DNA of 64,000 bases from Brevipalpus yothersi. Lineage: Eukaryota > Arthropoda > Arachnida > Trombidiformes > Tenuipalpidae. The stretch's first letter is position 1, and each line of letters starts with the position of its first letter. Both the position numbers and the translations under genes were made by a program. This document shows positions 39,290 to 52,600 of the stretch, piece after piece. The notes under the pieces are model-generated. The model was given only the letters and a program-made list of their open reading frames with translations. It was not told the origin of the DNA and made no database searches. The stretch spans positions 1 to 64,000 of the forward strand of contig QZCP01000779.1 in the NCBI GenBank assembly GCA_003956705.1, given 5' to 3'.

Positions 39290-40944
39290 ATGATTAAGAT
39301 TGTGAGTTTCTGAGTTTCAACGCGATTTTTTTTCTCGTTCTTAACCGTTAATATATACACTCTTGATCTCTTATACTCAACGAAATATTCCTCTTGTTAT
39401 TGCTCAATTTTCTCATTAGGCCATCTTGTCCATGCTCGCTGTGTCCGTGTACGGACAACAGTTCGCTCCACAATCACAAAATTCAGCATCTTCTTCCCTC
39501 ACCACACCAGCACCATTCCATCCACCAGCCCAAGTACACTACGTGAATATTGGTCAAGATCTTGCTGGTGATTATAAGGTAAGTCTCATTAGATGTTCAA
39601 GTTTACTTTTATATTCTCACCATCATTTTCCATTAAATTCATTCTGTCTCGCTAATTGTTCGTTAGACCATTTTCGAAGAGAGGGAGAGAGAGTGATAAA
39701 AACCTTGAACTCCATATAATATGCTTTCTGAATGTTGATCATGTGGATTAGTTCCAACGATTTTGCCTGTCTGATGTTGGAAAGAGAGAGAGAGAGAGAG
39801 AGAGAGAAAATTTTCATGCACAGAAAAAGAATTATTCCAAAAGATGAGATAATAATCTGTGATGTTTGCCATCAATTTAGTGAAATGATTTGAAGAGTGA
39901 AAGATCGAGATGAGAACTTGATTCACTTTTATCCTCGATTGAAGGAGAGAGAGTGAAATTTTTTCTTTTTTCCGTTATTTTTCACATACATACATGAACT
40001 TTTATGAGTGTGCAAATTCGTTGATTATCAACACAATCCGTTTGCATGCAAATTTTAGGTGTTTAAGTGAACACTTCATCACCGGAGTTGATCAAACACG
40101 TTCTTATGAATAATTTCCTTCTTTCATGCTATTTGCGAGAAGATACTCATGAGCATTGGCTTGAATGTTATTAGATGATCGTGCATATTGATCCATTTAT
40201 GATTACAAGTTTAGGGGAAGAAAAGAAATAATATGCTCATGATCTCTCTCATGAAGAAACAATTAAAATCAAATAATGATGGAAAGTTTTGAATAAAGTA
40301 TCAAAAAAAGAATCAAATGAAAGTGAAAAAAGAAAATGAAAAGAGCGATGGGAACGATACATGTAATAATAAGAAAATAGAGCAAGATAAATGATAAAAT
40401 GGCCTAACCTAATTTTAATACGTGACACTTGATTACTGGTCATCAAATGAATTGCTTTCTGGCACTGTTAAAGAGCTTAAAATTCGAAACATATCTAAAT
40501 ACACAGTTATTGAAGAGAAAGAGAGATAGATAAACTCATGTACACAATTTAGACCAATCAACACCAAAGTTGGTCGAAAAGGAACCTCATGGCTATCCAC
40601 ATAACGCCCATGCTGATTATTCATTTTCCTTCGATGATCATGTTCGACTCAATCAATCATGAATGGATGATATAATCAGTGTTCCATTTGAATATTAATT
40701 TCCAGCTAATCAAATCTTGTAGGTTATATGAATGATGGAAAAGTTCCAAATTCGTTGAACTATGCTGATTTGATGAATTTTGTTGAGGAATGTTCACCTG
40801 TCTAGTGAAGCAGGAGAAGATTGTAGGAAATTTTATGCAGAATGCTGATGGAAGATGTATCAGTCCATCTTCCCACTCAGACTGATGAGAATAATAGCTC
40901 ACAATATAGAATCAAAGGAAATGATTCGAAATATGGATCATTTG

Positions 40945-40998
<54 letters not shown>

Positions 40999-43507
40999 AT
41001 CTTTCCCGGTGATATGTCCAATCAGACACCCATCATTTGATTCCTTAAAAGACAATCAGAACAACAGGACTGGTCAGAAAGAAAGCGAGAGTGATTACCA
41101 CAATTTGCATTAATAAATTGCTTCGAACCATTTAGAGATATAGAACCACTTTTACTTAATTCATTCATTACCATAATTATTTTATTTTTCTTCCTCTTTT
41201 CCGGTTTGATTAGTTCGGTTATGATACCGGTAAAGGACCAAATGGACAATCTTTCCGAGAGGAAACCAGATTACCAGACGGAACCGTTAAGGGAGCTTAT
41301 GGTTATATTGATGCCAATGGACAACAGGTAAGTTGTCATCACTTGTAAAATGAACTTGAGAATAAAATCATCCTTCAAATTTCACTGATCTGACTATTTC
41401 CGTATCCGCTTATACAGCGTATCGTCAAATATACCGCTGGAAAGGCTGGTTTCCAAATTGATTCTGATGATCCTGCCTCAGCAGCACCAAAATCCAATCT
41501 CGCCAGTGTGAATCCACCCCGAGCTGCTCCTCAGCCTCAGCCCCAGCCACAATTCCAAGTGAGTTTTGATTATTATAATTGCTTCACCAAATTATCATCT
41601 TGATCATCATGATGGTGTGGATGAGTCCACTCATTATATATAAATATTTGAACGTTGTTCATCCAAGAATCATGCGAGAATCAGAGAAGCTCGATGATAA
41701 CGATACTAAACTGTGGAATTTACGGGCGCGAAACGCCCTGAGATAAAGAAGCGTCCAGAGGTTTTCAATAGTTGGGTACAAGATGATTTAATTCATATCT
41801 CCTTGGAATCTCTTATCATGATGAAATTTTTTTTGCCGTAAAGATTATGTTAAAGGGATGAAACCGCCTTCAATATAGTTAATTCGTTTCTCTCAGTAAC
41901 TATGGATGTGTGTGTGCGTATGTGTGAATATATAAGGAAAAAATTTTTCTCTCTTTGAAATCCTTTACCATGAGAAGATATAATCCAAGTACAGTGTACT
42001 TAGTAATGCTGTCAGTTTTGTACGTGAGATTGATTTAGCAATCAAAAATATCATGAATAGAAACATGAATTCTGTACCATAAGATAGTAAGCGCCCCATA
42101 GGTAACTCAGGAACATTGTTACTGAGGAGGATGAAAATCTTGATATAAAGTTGAAACCAAATTGTGCGATGTGCACAACAGCAAATATCACAATTAATTA
42201 TGATCACTAATGGCTATTATCACGATTTCGATTATATTTCAACAGTCATTCCCTCAGGCCATTCCTCGACCCCAGCCTGCTCCTGTCCAAGCTCAACCAC
42301 AAGCTCAACCCCTTCCTCAGGCTTTCCCACAGCCTAACCCAGCTTTCCAGGGACCAAGTAAGATAATCGTTTCTCTTTTCTCTTTTCGAATTGATGGAAA
42401 CAATTCGAATTTTTCATGAGAAATATGCAAAAATCCTTGAACAACTTTCCTCACTCTATCTTCTCTGTCCTTATCGCATAATGATCAGATCCAGCTTTCG
42501 CAGCTAATCCAGGCGTCCAATACAGACCCACACAAATTCCAGCAGCTCCTCATGCCAGTCCTGCTGCCGCACTCAATAATCCTGCCCTTCAATACTTGCG
42601 TTACGTGAGTCCACAGGTAATTAATTTGATTGATAGATGAACAAGATAGAAGCGTCGTAACGTGCGTGTACGTGAGAGTGCTAATTTTGTGAATTAAATT
42701 AAAATTTCAAATTATTCACTTCCAACTGTTCTTTACTTCTCTGTGAATGTCCACATCCAGGCTTCCGCTCAACCACAACACCTCACCGCTGCTGGACACT
42801 CTGGACACTCTGGAATTTCAGCCCACAATTTGGCTGCTCTTCGAGCTGTTAACCAGCCACAGCATCAACATCAGCCACAACCACAACCACAACCAGCTCC
42901 ACAAAATTTCCCGGCTTTCCAGCCAAGATCACTTCCATCCACCGCTAATCAGGCCCAAGGCACTCCTCTATCAGGTATGTATATGAGTTTGTGAGAAAAA
43001 AAGAAAGATAGAAAGAGAATTATACTCACTTCCGGATTAAATTGATTTATTTTCTCCGAATGATGGGCGAAAAATTGTGTCTAAGGTGTGATAAAACTGG
43101 GTCATACGTTAATAAGGAACAAATGAATAATGTGTGGGTGTGTGTGTGTTTACCTGTTTGATTGTAACTCTTTGGTTTCGAAAATTTTTTGACTCCATCA
43201 AATTATGAATCAAAATTCACTAATCGAATACATTTTGTTTCCGTTCTTCTTCTTACCGCCAACAACAGCCTTCCCTCAACTCCCAGGCGTGAGACTTATC
43301 CAAATTAATCCTCGACCTCAAGCTGCACCCGCACAATCATTCAGTGCCAATGCTAACACTGCCAATTTCGCATCAAACTCTTTCTCTGGTTCCAACTCAT
43401 TCGGTGGTGTATCAACCACAACTCCTGAGCCAGAATACACCGGACCAGTTGTTATCAATGCTGCTCTACTTTCATACGATATTGGAGCCGCTAATCGACA
43501 AGGTTGA
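39290..43507 (+). CDS. Rebers-Riddiford-type cuticle protein, Pro/Gln/Ala-rich tail
   Basis: Exons: 39290-39301, 39420-39578, 41214-41327, 41418-41558, 42246-42357, 42489-42616, 42761-42974 and 43269-43507; phases agree, 372 residues. The tiny first exon encodes MIKI and the second continues AILSMLAVSVYG, together a typical signal peptide with cleavage before QQF. Exons 3-4 carry the chitin-binding R&R-like core: FGYDTGKGPNGQSFREE, LPDGTVKGAYGYIDANG and IVKYTAGKAGFQID. The rest is low-complexity Pro/Gln/Ala, with runs such as QPQPQPQ. R&R proteins are secreted by epidermis and bind chitin in the exoskeleton. Exon 6 has two in-frame donors 12 bases apart (after 42604 or 42616), so the product could vary by four residues. 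A more distant alternative first exon is possible at 37252. It is tail-to-tail with SSRP1, 306 bases apart. Confidence 0.88.
40949..40994. repeat. (CT)n microsatellite in cuticle-gene intron 2
   Basis: About 46 bases of CT repeat inside the 1.6 kb intron. A shorter (GA)n tract lies at 39784-39808 in the same intron. Confidence 0.95.
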
Positions 43508-43670
43508 TCTCCCCATTCATTTTTCTTCCATAAACACGAATAGCAAGTTAACATCAGCCGAAGAATACTGATCTTTTTCATCGAATCTAGACGAAAATCT
43601 AGACCCTTTGCTGTAGTTGAGAGTGGAAAGCCTACATTTTTTTGAAAAAAAAATTCCACTCAATCATTAT

Positions 43671-43676
43671 AATAAA
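43671..43676 (+). promoter_or_regulatory. Polyadenylation signal for the cuticle gene
   Basis: AATAAA, 164 bases after the stop codon and before the converging SSRP1 stop at 43814. Confidence 0.5.
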
Positions 43677-43813
43677 ATTTGATTTTAGAATCGGAGTTGA
43701 ATGTTCATTTGAATGAAAAGAAATTTACAGGGAAACTCTTCCAAAAAGTGGACGAGATTAAGTATCAAGAATTATTCATCACTAGGAAGATGAGAGGAAT
43801 GATGAGTGAAGAT

Positions 43814-46121
43814 TTAATCTGATTCGGATCCAGATGACTCGGGAGTGCTGGCGGTTGCTTCACTAGCCATTTCAACATCACTATCTTTCTTACTTTTCTT
43901 TGCGCCTTTCTTGGCAGCCTTACCGCTGCTATCATCACTGCTAGAATCATCATCACTATCGATATACTCTCGACTTTTGAATACTCCAGAACCTTTGGTG
44001 GGAGAAGCTGTCTTCTTTTTAGCTGATTGCGATGATTTACTTGGTTTAGAGGTTTTCGACTTTTTAGGAGAATCGCTCTTCTTTTTGGAACTAAAATCAC
44101 CGCCACCACTGGCTTTATAGTCAGACATAGCTTCTTGGTACTTTCGCTTAGCTTCTGCCGCTTTCTTTTCCCATTCAGATTTATCTTTGACTTCCCGCCA
44201 TAATTCACCACCTTTTTTACTTATCTCAGTGACAGATATTCCAGGGTTTTTTTGTTTTATTTTCTCTCGATTCTCACCAAGCCAAATGAAGTAAGCTGAT
44301 AGAGGCTTCTTGGGGGCATTTTTATCTTTTTCTCCTTTTCCACCTCTTTTGGTTTCTTTCTTCTCTTTCGTCTTCTCTTTGGGCTTTGGCTTAGGTTTAG
44401 ATTTCTTTTTCGGAGTTTCTTCCTCCGCAGATGCATCGCCATCAGTCGACATATCAGAAGAACCACTAGAACCACTGGAATCAGATCCCTCATCTCCACT
44501 ACCAGCATCACTTCCACCACTAGCGTCTGGGTTAAATGATTCATCAGATTCATCAGAATCACCTTCTTCTTCTCTAATTTTTCCTTCATGTTTCACACGA
44601 GCCAGATATGCATCAGGCTCCTCTTCCTCATCAGAATCAATGAGATCATCATCAATGGTTGCTGAAGCTGCCGGCTCGGTTCCACGATTCTTAACACGTA
44701 ATTTTTTGCTCGATACGAAATCGTATATTTTCTGATATTCTTCCTTCTCGATTGAACTGAAGGTGTGGACTTGACCAGCCTTAGTCTCCACTTCAAAATC
44801 GAAAGAACGAGTTGAGCCACCAGAACGAGCAAAGTTGATTGATGAGATTTCATCGAAACGAATATGAACAGGAGGTTTGTGAACGTAAATAAAGCCTCGC
44901 TCCAACAGATAGAGTAAACCGGCACCAGCTCGGTATGAACAAGAAATAGCCGGATTGCCAGAAGCGGTTAAAGCTCCTGGAACGGTTATTTTACGACCAA
45001 CAATAGCTTTCATAATTTTACCAAGAATATCAACAGTGGGCCCAGAAATTTCTTTCTCTAATTTGCCTTCATATTTTTCTTGCAATTCTTTTTCACTTAG
45101 GCTCAATTCAACATGGACCTCATCTTCCTTATTGAATAAGAGTATTAGAAAATGATAACGAGTTTGTCCTTGCTTGATTGGTGGATCCAGTGAGAGAACA
45201 AAGAAAACTTGTCTACCATCTTTGTGTGGCAACCGGAATAATCGTAGAACGTTCTCAGTTTCGAACTTATAATCAAATGTTTTACCGTGAAGTTGAATAA
45301 ATCCTGGGAATATTTTTATATCATAACGACCACGAGGTGTGAGACATTGAAGCTCACTGAAAGTGCAAATGGCATCTCCAGTAGCTTGGATGATGTTTGC
45401 TTTGGAGAGGACAGCATCTGTGAATGCAGTTACACGATGATCAACACCATCACCACTCGCGGGCAAATGAAAGCGAAGTTCCGTCAGAGAAACTGCTGCA
45501 GTATCATTTTGGTGGAATTCAAGAACGACTTCATTTTTTGTCGATGTACAACGAGACACATAGTTGAGAGGAATCTCGAATGCTAAAGGGAAACACAAAT
45601 TAATCAATGCCAAACGGTCAAATTTAGCCAACAAAGGCAATCTAACTCACCAGATTTTCCTTCCACATCGAAAGACAGAACAGAACCTTTGAATTCAGCA
45701 GTTCCCCAATTCCACCCCCTCAAGCATAAATCTTTGAGCTTCAATTCAATATCGAAATTGGTTTGTATATAGTTACGTAGTTTATCATAATCATTCTCTT
45801 TGAATCCCATGAATCTGGTGAGCTGTCCATTGTCCAACATTAAGCGTACACAACAGCAAGTGGGTAACCGGTGCCAGATGAGTTCACGAAAATCACTTTT
45901 TGGAAAATTTTCAACTTTACCAGTCTTCATACTCTTGAATATAATACCCTGATCATTGATTTTCATGCGGCCAATATTCTGAAATGAGAACAAACAGATG
46001 TCAACTATCAAGATGTCACACAAAATCATTGCCAATGTTGACTCATTAGCTTAATAACACAACTTACAATAGCTCCACGATCTTCTTTCCAAATATTTTC
46101 ATACTCGACAGCACTTTCCAT
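43814..46121 (-). CDS. SSRP1: SSRP1, HMG-box subunit of the FACT histone chaperone
   Basis: Exons 46121-46068, 45978-45651 and 45582-43814 join in phase to give 716 residues, close to insect SSRP1. FACT (SSRP1 with SPT16) loosens and reassembles nucleosomes for RNA polymerase II and replication, in the nucleus. The N-terminal and middle domains are PH-like (MKINDQGIIFKS, WHRLPTCCCVRLML, FEIPLNYVSRCTS, GRYDIKIFPGFIQLHGKTFDYKF). An acidic Ser/Asp/Glu-rich stretch follows, then a Lys-rich linker, one HMG box (APKKPLSAYFIWLGENREKI to EAMSDYK) and a basic/acidic Ser-rich tail ending ESSGSESD. The start ATG at 46121 begins the MESAVEYENIW leader expected for the family. Most of the protein is in one 1.8 kb exon. 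Nothing is broken. Confidence 0.96.
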
Positions 46122-46413
46122 TGTGTCAATGGGGCCACAATCCGCAACACCACCAAAACTTAGAACAACAATTAAATTGTAAAGATAGTTTAAATCAAAT
46201 CAATCAAGGTAATCCAATTACGACAATTAAGACAACAACATTCAACTACGAAATTTTCACAAAGAATATCACTTTTATTGGCGGCTTCTTCAAAAGCGTA
46301 AACGAGCAGCATTTTTTATGGCGCCAACATTTGAAATTCGAAAACTTGAAACATTTCGAAAAGCTTGATATTAATATGATGATGACTTGTCGATGGTTTA
46401 ATGTGCTTGATAG

Positions 46414-46486
46414 GTGTCCAAATACTTTTATTTATTCGATTTGTCTAATGATAAAATTTTTTGCATCTGCTCATGAAGGTAATTTA
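46414..46486 (+). pseudogene. Fragment of an NRF-6-like acyltransferase exon
   Basis: This stretch matches 52022-52090 of the downstream acyltransferase gene. By eye the first 31 bases agree at 29 positions and a further 14-base block is identical; one base is inserted between the blocks. The shared peptide is C-x-NTFIYSIC, and the match continues, more weakly, through the splice donor GGTAATT. It is in the same orientation as the gene, but the rest of the exon is not recognisable. It may be a decayed duplicate or the remains of a lost paralogue. Confidence 0.5.
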
Positions 46487-48965
46487 CATTGTGATGTGTA
46501 TATGAACTTCATTTTGGGCAGATTTTATCCATTTTCCATTTAGTGTTTGTTTTGGAGAGGAAAGGGATTTAGACTTGTCAAGATTTCACTGCTAATTTCT
46601 TTAGATTTCCTGATGATGTCCGTGTGAAAGCTATTTTAAGCAACAAATTTTTTCACTGGAGTGAAAAAAGCCTGGAAAAAAATAACTTCACTCAGGTGGA
46701 CTAATTTGCAGTGTATTTTGGAAAAAAACATATTTCATCTGAGAGAGGAAAAAAGAGGAAATTTTAAAATTATCCAATTTCCTTATACCTAGAGTTACCC
46801 TATGGTGAAGAATTGGAAGAGTTTTTCAATGAAAGAAATAAGAAATCACTCACATGATTTGATCCTTGGTCAAATATCTTAAACTGATGACTGAAAAATT
46901 CATTTCTCTTTATTCTCTATTTTCTAATCAAATGGAAACCCAGAATTGGTAATGATGAGGTGAAAATTGGGCCAAAAATGCTCATCAAGTTATAGTTCTA
47001 TTTGTGATTTCATGATATCATAATAAATCTGTCGGACTGATGTAATCAATTTTCCAGAGAATTGTTCTCGTTAGGTCTAGGTTGACTTTTGATATAAGGT
47101 TAGTTGCTGAATTTTCCTGAAGTTTTCGAAAAAATATATTTCAAGGTGAACAGCGTTAAAATTTCATTCATCTCAAGTTGACTTCTTGAAGAAAATTTCG
47201 TCACTTAAATGTTATATCGAAAGTGGTGTTTTTCATCCGATCTATTAGTAAATATCGACATACCAAACAAAACTACGCAATGGTTAATAATTTTGACATT
47301 TCACTGCGAAATAACTCGATTGCTACACTGTTGTTTTCGATTAAGATGAATGATGATCATCATCTCTATCGTCAAGGTAGCTTCAAATCATTGTCGTTTG
47401 GAAAGAGGAAAAGCTGTAAAAGTTAACCAAAACGTCATGTTAGGACCTCTCATACACTCTGATGATGGACAATCTCTGAGATCAGTTTCCACACATTCAC
47501 AATCGAATGTAGAATTGGTAGCTGTTCTCATTAGTTATCGATAAAGTATACTCAATTCTCAACTGGGTCAAGTACATCATCTAAGCATCAGAAAGAAAAT
47601 AGGCATAATTTATTTCTGATTTTTTGAGATTTTATTTTCACTTTCTTGTTTAAAGATAGTGTTTGACAGGCATCAAAGTTTCAAATTATGATGAGATACT
47701 GTACTAGATGAATATTTAAATGTACTCAATATCAATGAAAGAATATGGAATCATGCTGTAGAGGTGTACAAAATCATCGAATGAAGGACAGACGCTCAGA
47801 AAAAAATGAATTCAAAATAAGTGAAATCATTACAATATTATTCGAAAATACTCAGGCCTACTGATAGAATTGTGTAAAACATCTCCATTTTTTCGCAAGA
47901 AGAATTCTGTTCCTGCAGTAATCAATTCTGTTTACAATTGAGACGTCATACCCAAAGACCTTTCCTTTCAAAAAACAAAAAGAAATCGTGAATTTTTACA
48001 AAACCCTCAAGCTAATGAGATGATATCAGAGCCATTTTCCTCAGAGCGTCGAATTCATAGATTTTCTCATCTGATTTCCTATCATTCAAATGATCCTACT
48101 GTTAATCTATGGAACAAATCTTCAAGTGAATTCTAGCGAAAAGTATAAAACTCATCAGCATTTCACTTACGAAAATTATCTAAAGTAAATCAAATTCCAT
48201 GATCTTCGTTTTTAGATATTCTTATCAAGGAATTTAACAAAGATTTCATGGGATGACATAGGTTCTAATTTTTTGAAAATGGAGCTTTACAAGGGCTCAT
48301 TTATTATCATCATGTGATATCAATGCAAGATGAACGCTTCGAGAAATTAGATATCTATTTATTCTTCTCTTGTTCTATTCATCATGTCATACGGAGTAGG
48401 TTTTGGAATGAATCACATACTCGAATTCATTCAAACTCTAGGAGCAAAGCGTTTAATTTTTCGTCCAATAGAATTCTTTTCGAATAAGCAGACTTCAGCA
48501 CGGCTTCATTTGGCGAAAAAAATGTTTATAATGCATTCACATTCAAATTAGAATCACAATCCTTTCTACAACCTCTCACAGGTAATCATGATTCAGGAGC
48601 TTCATTCATAATTGTTGAAGGAAACAATAGAAAAAAATAAAAAAAAGCAAATATCATGAAAATAGCTAGCTTCTTATTACCATGCAATTTGATGGTCCTG
48701 GAAGCAATAAAGAAGCTGTTCATCATACTATGCAAACCTATCGTCAATAAAGTTCAACATGGAAAGACATTATAAAAAAAACTCCCATGGAATGAGGAAG
48801 CAGTTAAAACATTGACTATTTTCTCGCCATTCATCTCTCAATTTATCAGAACAAGTCACACCAAGGCGTAATAATAATACTCTTCCACACACAGACAAAC
48901 CAAGATCTGAACACGTGTTTTCAAACTAATCAACAGTAGTACGCCTATCAGTCGACTATTCAGAG

Positions 48966-48967
<2 letters not shown>

Positions 48968-49041
<74 letters not shown>
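48968..49041. repeat. (CT)n microsatellite
   Basis: About 74 bases of uninterrupted CT, some 580 bases before the acyltransferase start. Confidence 0.97.
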
Positions 49042-49045
<4 letters not shown>

Positions 49046-49618
49046 GTATTTCAGGTTGCATCGTTTCAGGAGAAGAAGAAGATCAGGGGGATGTGATTTC
49101 CAATTCACCATGGAGGAGAGAGTAAAAGAGAGAGAGAGAGAGATGTTGAAAGAGGGAGAGAGAGCATCTCTTTCTCTCCATCTATTTCGATTCGTCTAAC
49201 GTTAAATCGTTACGTTTTGAAAGCAAAGTGAATGCAAAAACTTCATCTCCTGTCAATAGTTGAATGTGTGTTAGATACATGTAATAAAGTTTCACCTTGT
49301 AAATATTGTGTCGAACATTTGAAATATTATGGTGTGTATCGGTTGTGTGATCATCATCAGCCACAATTGAGTTACAATCAAGTTTCATTCATTCATGATC
49401 GATTGTTTTTTTCTTCTTCTCTTCTTATGTGATGATTAATTTCTCTGTTTATCACACTTGATATCGATTTTATTCAGTGTCACCGGTTAGAGTGGCGGCA
49501 AACGCCCGTATTCACACATACTTACTGACATCATTGATCCTCATCTTTAATTGCCGGCTCTCTTTGGGTCATCTATTTGAACTGTGTGTGTGTGAATATT
49601 ATTGTGAGTGTCATCATA

Positions 49619-52600
49619 ATGATCTCAAATACTGTGATAACATGGACAATTAGTCTGACAATTGTGCTGATTGTTTGGCCATCATCAATGAATGCTGATA
49701 AAAATGCAGCAAGTTTATCTTTCAATAATAATCAAGAAAATAAGCCGGCCACTGTTGAACCATTCGCGAAAGTAAACACTTTACAAGCAAAAGAATCGGA
49801 AATATATCGAAAGCAAGCCCATCTAATAGCATCTGGTTTCAGTAAAATTTTATGGGATTACATACAACAAAATTATCACAATAATTCCAATATCGATTCA
49901 CTAGATAATTGCTTACAAAGTTACCATGCAATTTTTAGACTCATTGAATTGGGTAATGAATCGGTTCCTCGAAGTAAGTTAATGACACCAACATTATCAT
50001 GACCGGTTTTTCTACTTGCAATGTATCAGGTTGGAAGAAAATTTACACTCGTTCCTATGGTGTAAAAAGTGTGGCCACAGTTGCTCTAGTAGTTAAGTCC
50101 TTTTTCTGACACATCTCTTTGCCCGAAATAATTTCACATAGAAAATCTGAGAAATTTTTCCCCATTCCATATACACTGTCAAGGTCATTTGGTGGTGATT
50201 TATCAACCTGTAAGAGGCACGAAAAAAAAGATTGCATTTAATGTCATCAAAAGTGAGCTTGGCTTATTGCGAAAGAGAGAGGATAAAAATTCAGTGAAAA
50301 ACATTTCAATTACAGAGTTAATTTATTTATTTTTGCTTTTTATCTTGAATTTTACTCTCTTTCCAGTGCTTTCTGCTTCAGGACGAATACCGAGCAACTT
50401 TTTTGATGGAACTTATGTAGATTTTGGTAGCTTTGAACAATGTCTTCAAATTGATACCATGGAAAGTCCATACAAAGATAATCTTAAATTTGGTGGCCAA
50501 TATTGTCTCGCATCTCTGGAACCTAATCTCATTGTGAATTATGAGGATGAATCTCAATCTTCCAAGTTGGATGAAGAGTATACAGAAAACCATAAAGTCA
50601 TCAATCTGTATCCGCATATGTTTGATCGTCAATTTAATCTGTCCATAATGATCGGATATTGTGTACCTTCTACTTGCTCATCGGAGCAGATACAAGATCT
50701 TATAACCAAAGGTAATATCATATAACATCTCTATATCTATATTCAAAATCTTAGATGAGGAAGAAAATTAATTTGAATAAGGAATTAGGGTGATGAAAAT
50801 ATAGCTTTTTTCAAGATTGAATTGCAATCAGATTGACTGATAAGATCTTACTTGATTAATTAATTAATATCTATTCATGTTCTCTCGTTTGTCGACCAAA
50901 ATATCCTCTCAGAGTCTATCATGAATCTTATCAATCAATCAAGTGCTCATCTGTGAATATTCTGAAAATTTCCCCATATTTATCTTCCAGCTCTTGAACC
51001 TTACTCGTGGTCATTTGTGCAGAATGTATCATGTCAGAGGGATAAAAGTTTCTCAACAAGGCTCGATGAAGCCCCGAAGAGTCAAAAAATTAGTCTGTGA
51101 GTATATTCAATGACAGAGAAAATTGATTAACTTGCAAAACTAGATCATTCAGCTTATTTCACTACAAAACTGCAGAGACATTATTGAGAAGAAATTATTA
51201 ACCCAAAAAACCATCATACAAGTTGATTATTTTCTAAATCTTTCCAATAGAGCTCTTGTCTGTACACTTATCATAACTGTCTTGATGGCAACGATCGCTG
51301 ATTACTCCTTACCATGGCTAAAATCGAGCCCACCAAAATTTTTACAATGCTTTTCGATGAGAAAATCGATGAGGGTTTTGCTCCGTAAACCTGATTCCGA
51401 AAGGATGCTTTTATTAGATATCTTGAGAGTAGCAACTTTTATTGCTCAATTCATTATGCATTCTTCAACATGGCATACCATCATAAGAGCAGCATATCTT
51501 ACAGGTAAGATAGGAATTGAGTTTCACAATCATCGAAAGAAAAAATTAAGTTTCTACTTCAATTCGCAATAGATCGAATGAATTTAAGTTCTCAAAGTAT
51601 GAGATATTGGCTTGTTCAGCCATTTCTAAACACTTGGACTGTTGAAGGTTTGGTCATTCTTGGGTAAGTATGAGCCGAATTTGCATAATATTTAGAGATT
51701 TTTGAATGACTGCAATGATTTACGAATTAATCTGTTTTTCTCCATTATTGACAGAGGTACTTCATCATGTATGGGCTTATGGGGCAAGACTACTGAAAAA
51801 TCCTCAATATTTATGTATATTCCACTAATTCTCAAGAAGATAAGAAAGTATGTCGAATTGAACTGATCATGATGAATAACATTGATTTGGAAATTTTCAA
51901 ATATTTTTCTCTCTTCCAGCACTTTGCCACCTCTGATAACCATAATCTGTCTCGAAATTGCACTGCCACTGTTTGGATCAGGTCCAATATATGAATCAAT
52001 GACTGGATATATGTCTAATATGTGTTCAAATACCTTTATTTATTCGATTTGTCATGTAGCAAATTTTTTGCATCCCTTCTCAAGGGTAATTATTGATGTT
52101 GTTGTGATTTATTCAAATTTTTTCAAACAATATTATTTTCACCTTTCTAGTGTGCCGTCCAAACATGGACACTTTCGGTTGAAGTGCAGTTATTTATTAT
52201 GGTCTGTTTCGTGATTTATGTCTACAAAAAAATTCCTCGACTTGGCTTGGTTATCAATTTAATTTTTCTATCATTTGGAACTTGGTCTCTTTTCCATATA
52301 TTTTACACAAATGATATTCCACCTCAAGTAACGATTATGCCTCTAAAAGCTGAGTAAGTGTATATATTCATATAACGTATTCATAAGAATTTATATACGA
52401 GCTTTCAATCCATCTAATCAAAAAATTGATCCACAACTGTTAACCAATTTTTTTCTTATTAGAAAAATTTTCCTTTATTTTGAGAAATACTATCTCACAA
52501 CTCAAGCTCACGTATGGAGTTATTTTTTTGCTCTCCTGTTGACAAAATTAATATGGGACAAGATAGATGAGAAAATGTCCAAAGTAAGATATCAATCCAT

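Larger units (their letters stand above)
46122..49618. other. Divergent intergenic region between SSRP1 and the NRF-6-like gene
   Basis: About 3.5 kb between two 5' ends. It holds a short degenerate copy of an NRF-6-like exon (46414-46486) and a (CT)n tract (48968-49041). No intact exon is supported; frames at 46121-46543 and 47223-47544 show no family features. Confidence 0.6.

Noticed and set aside
46121..46543. 140-codon frame upstream of SSRP1
   Set aside because: Only the short C-x-NTFIYSIC part is meaningful (a degenerate exon copy); the rest has no match and the frame has no good start.
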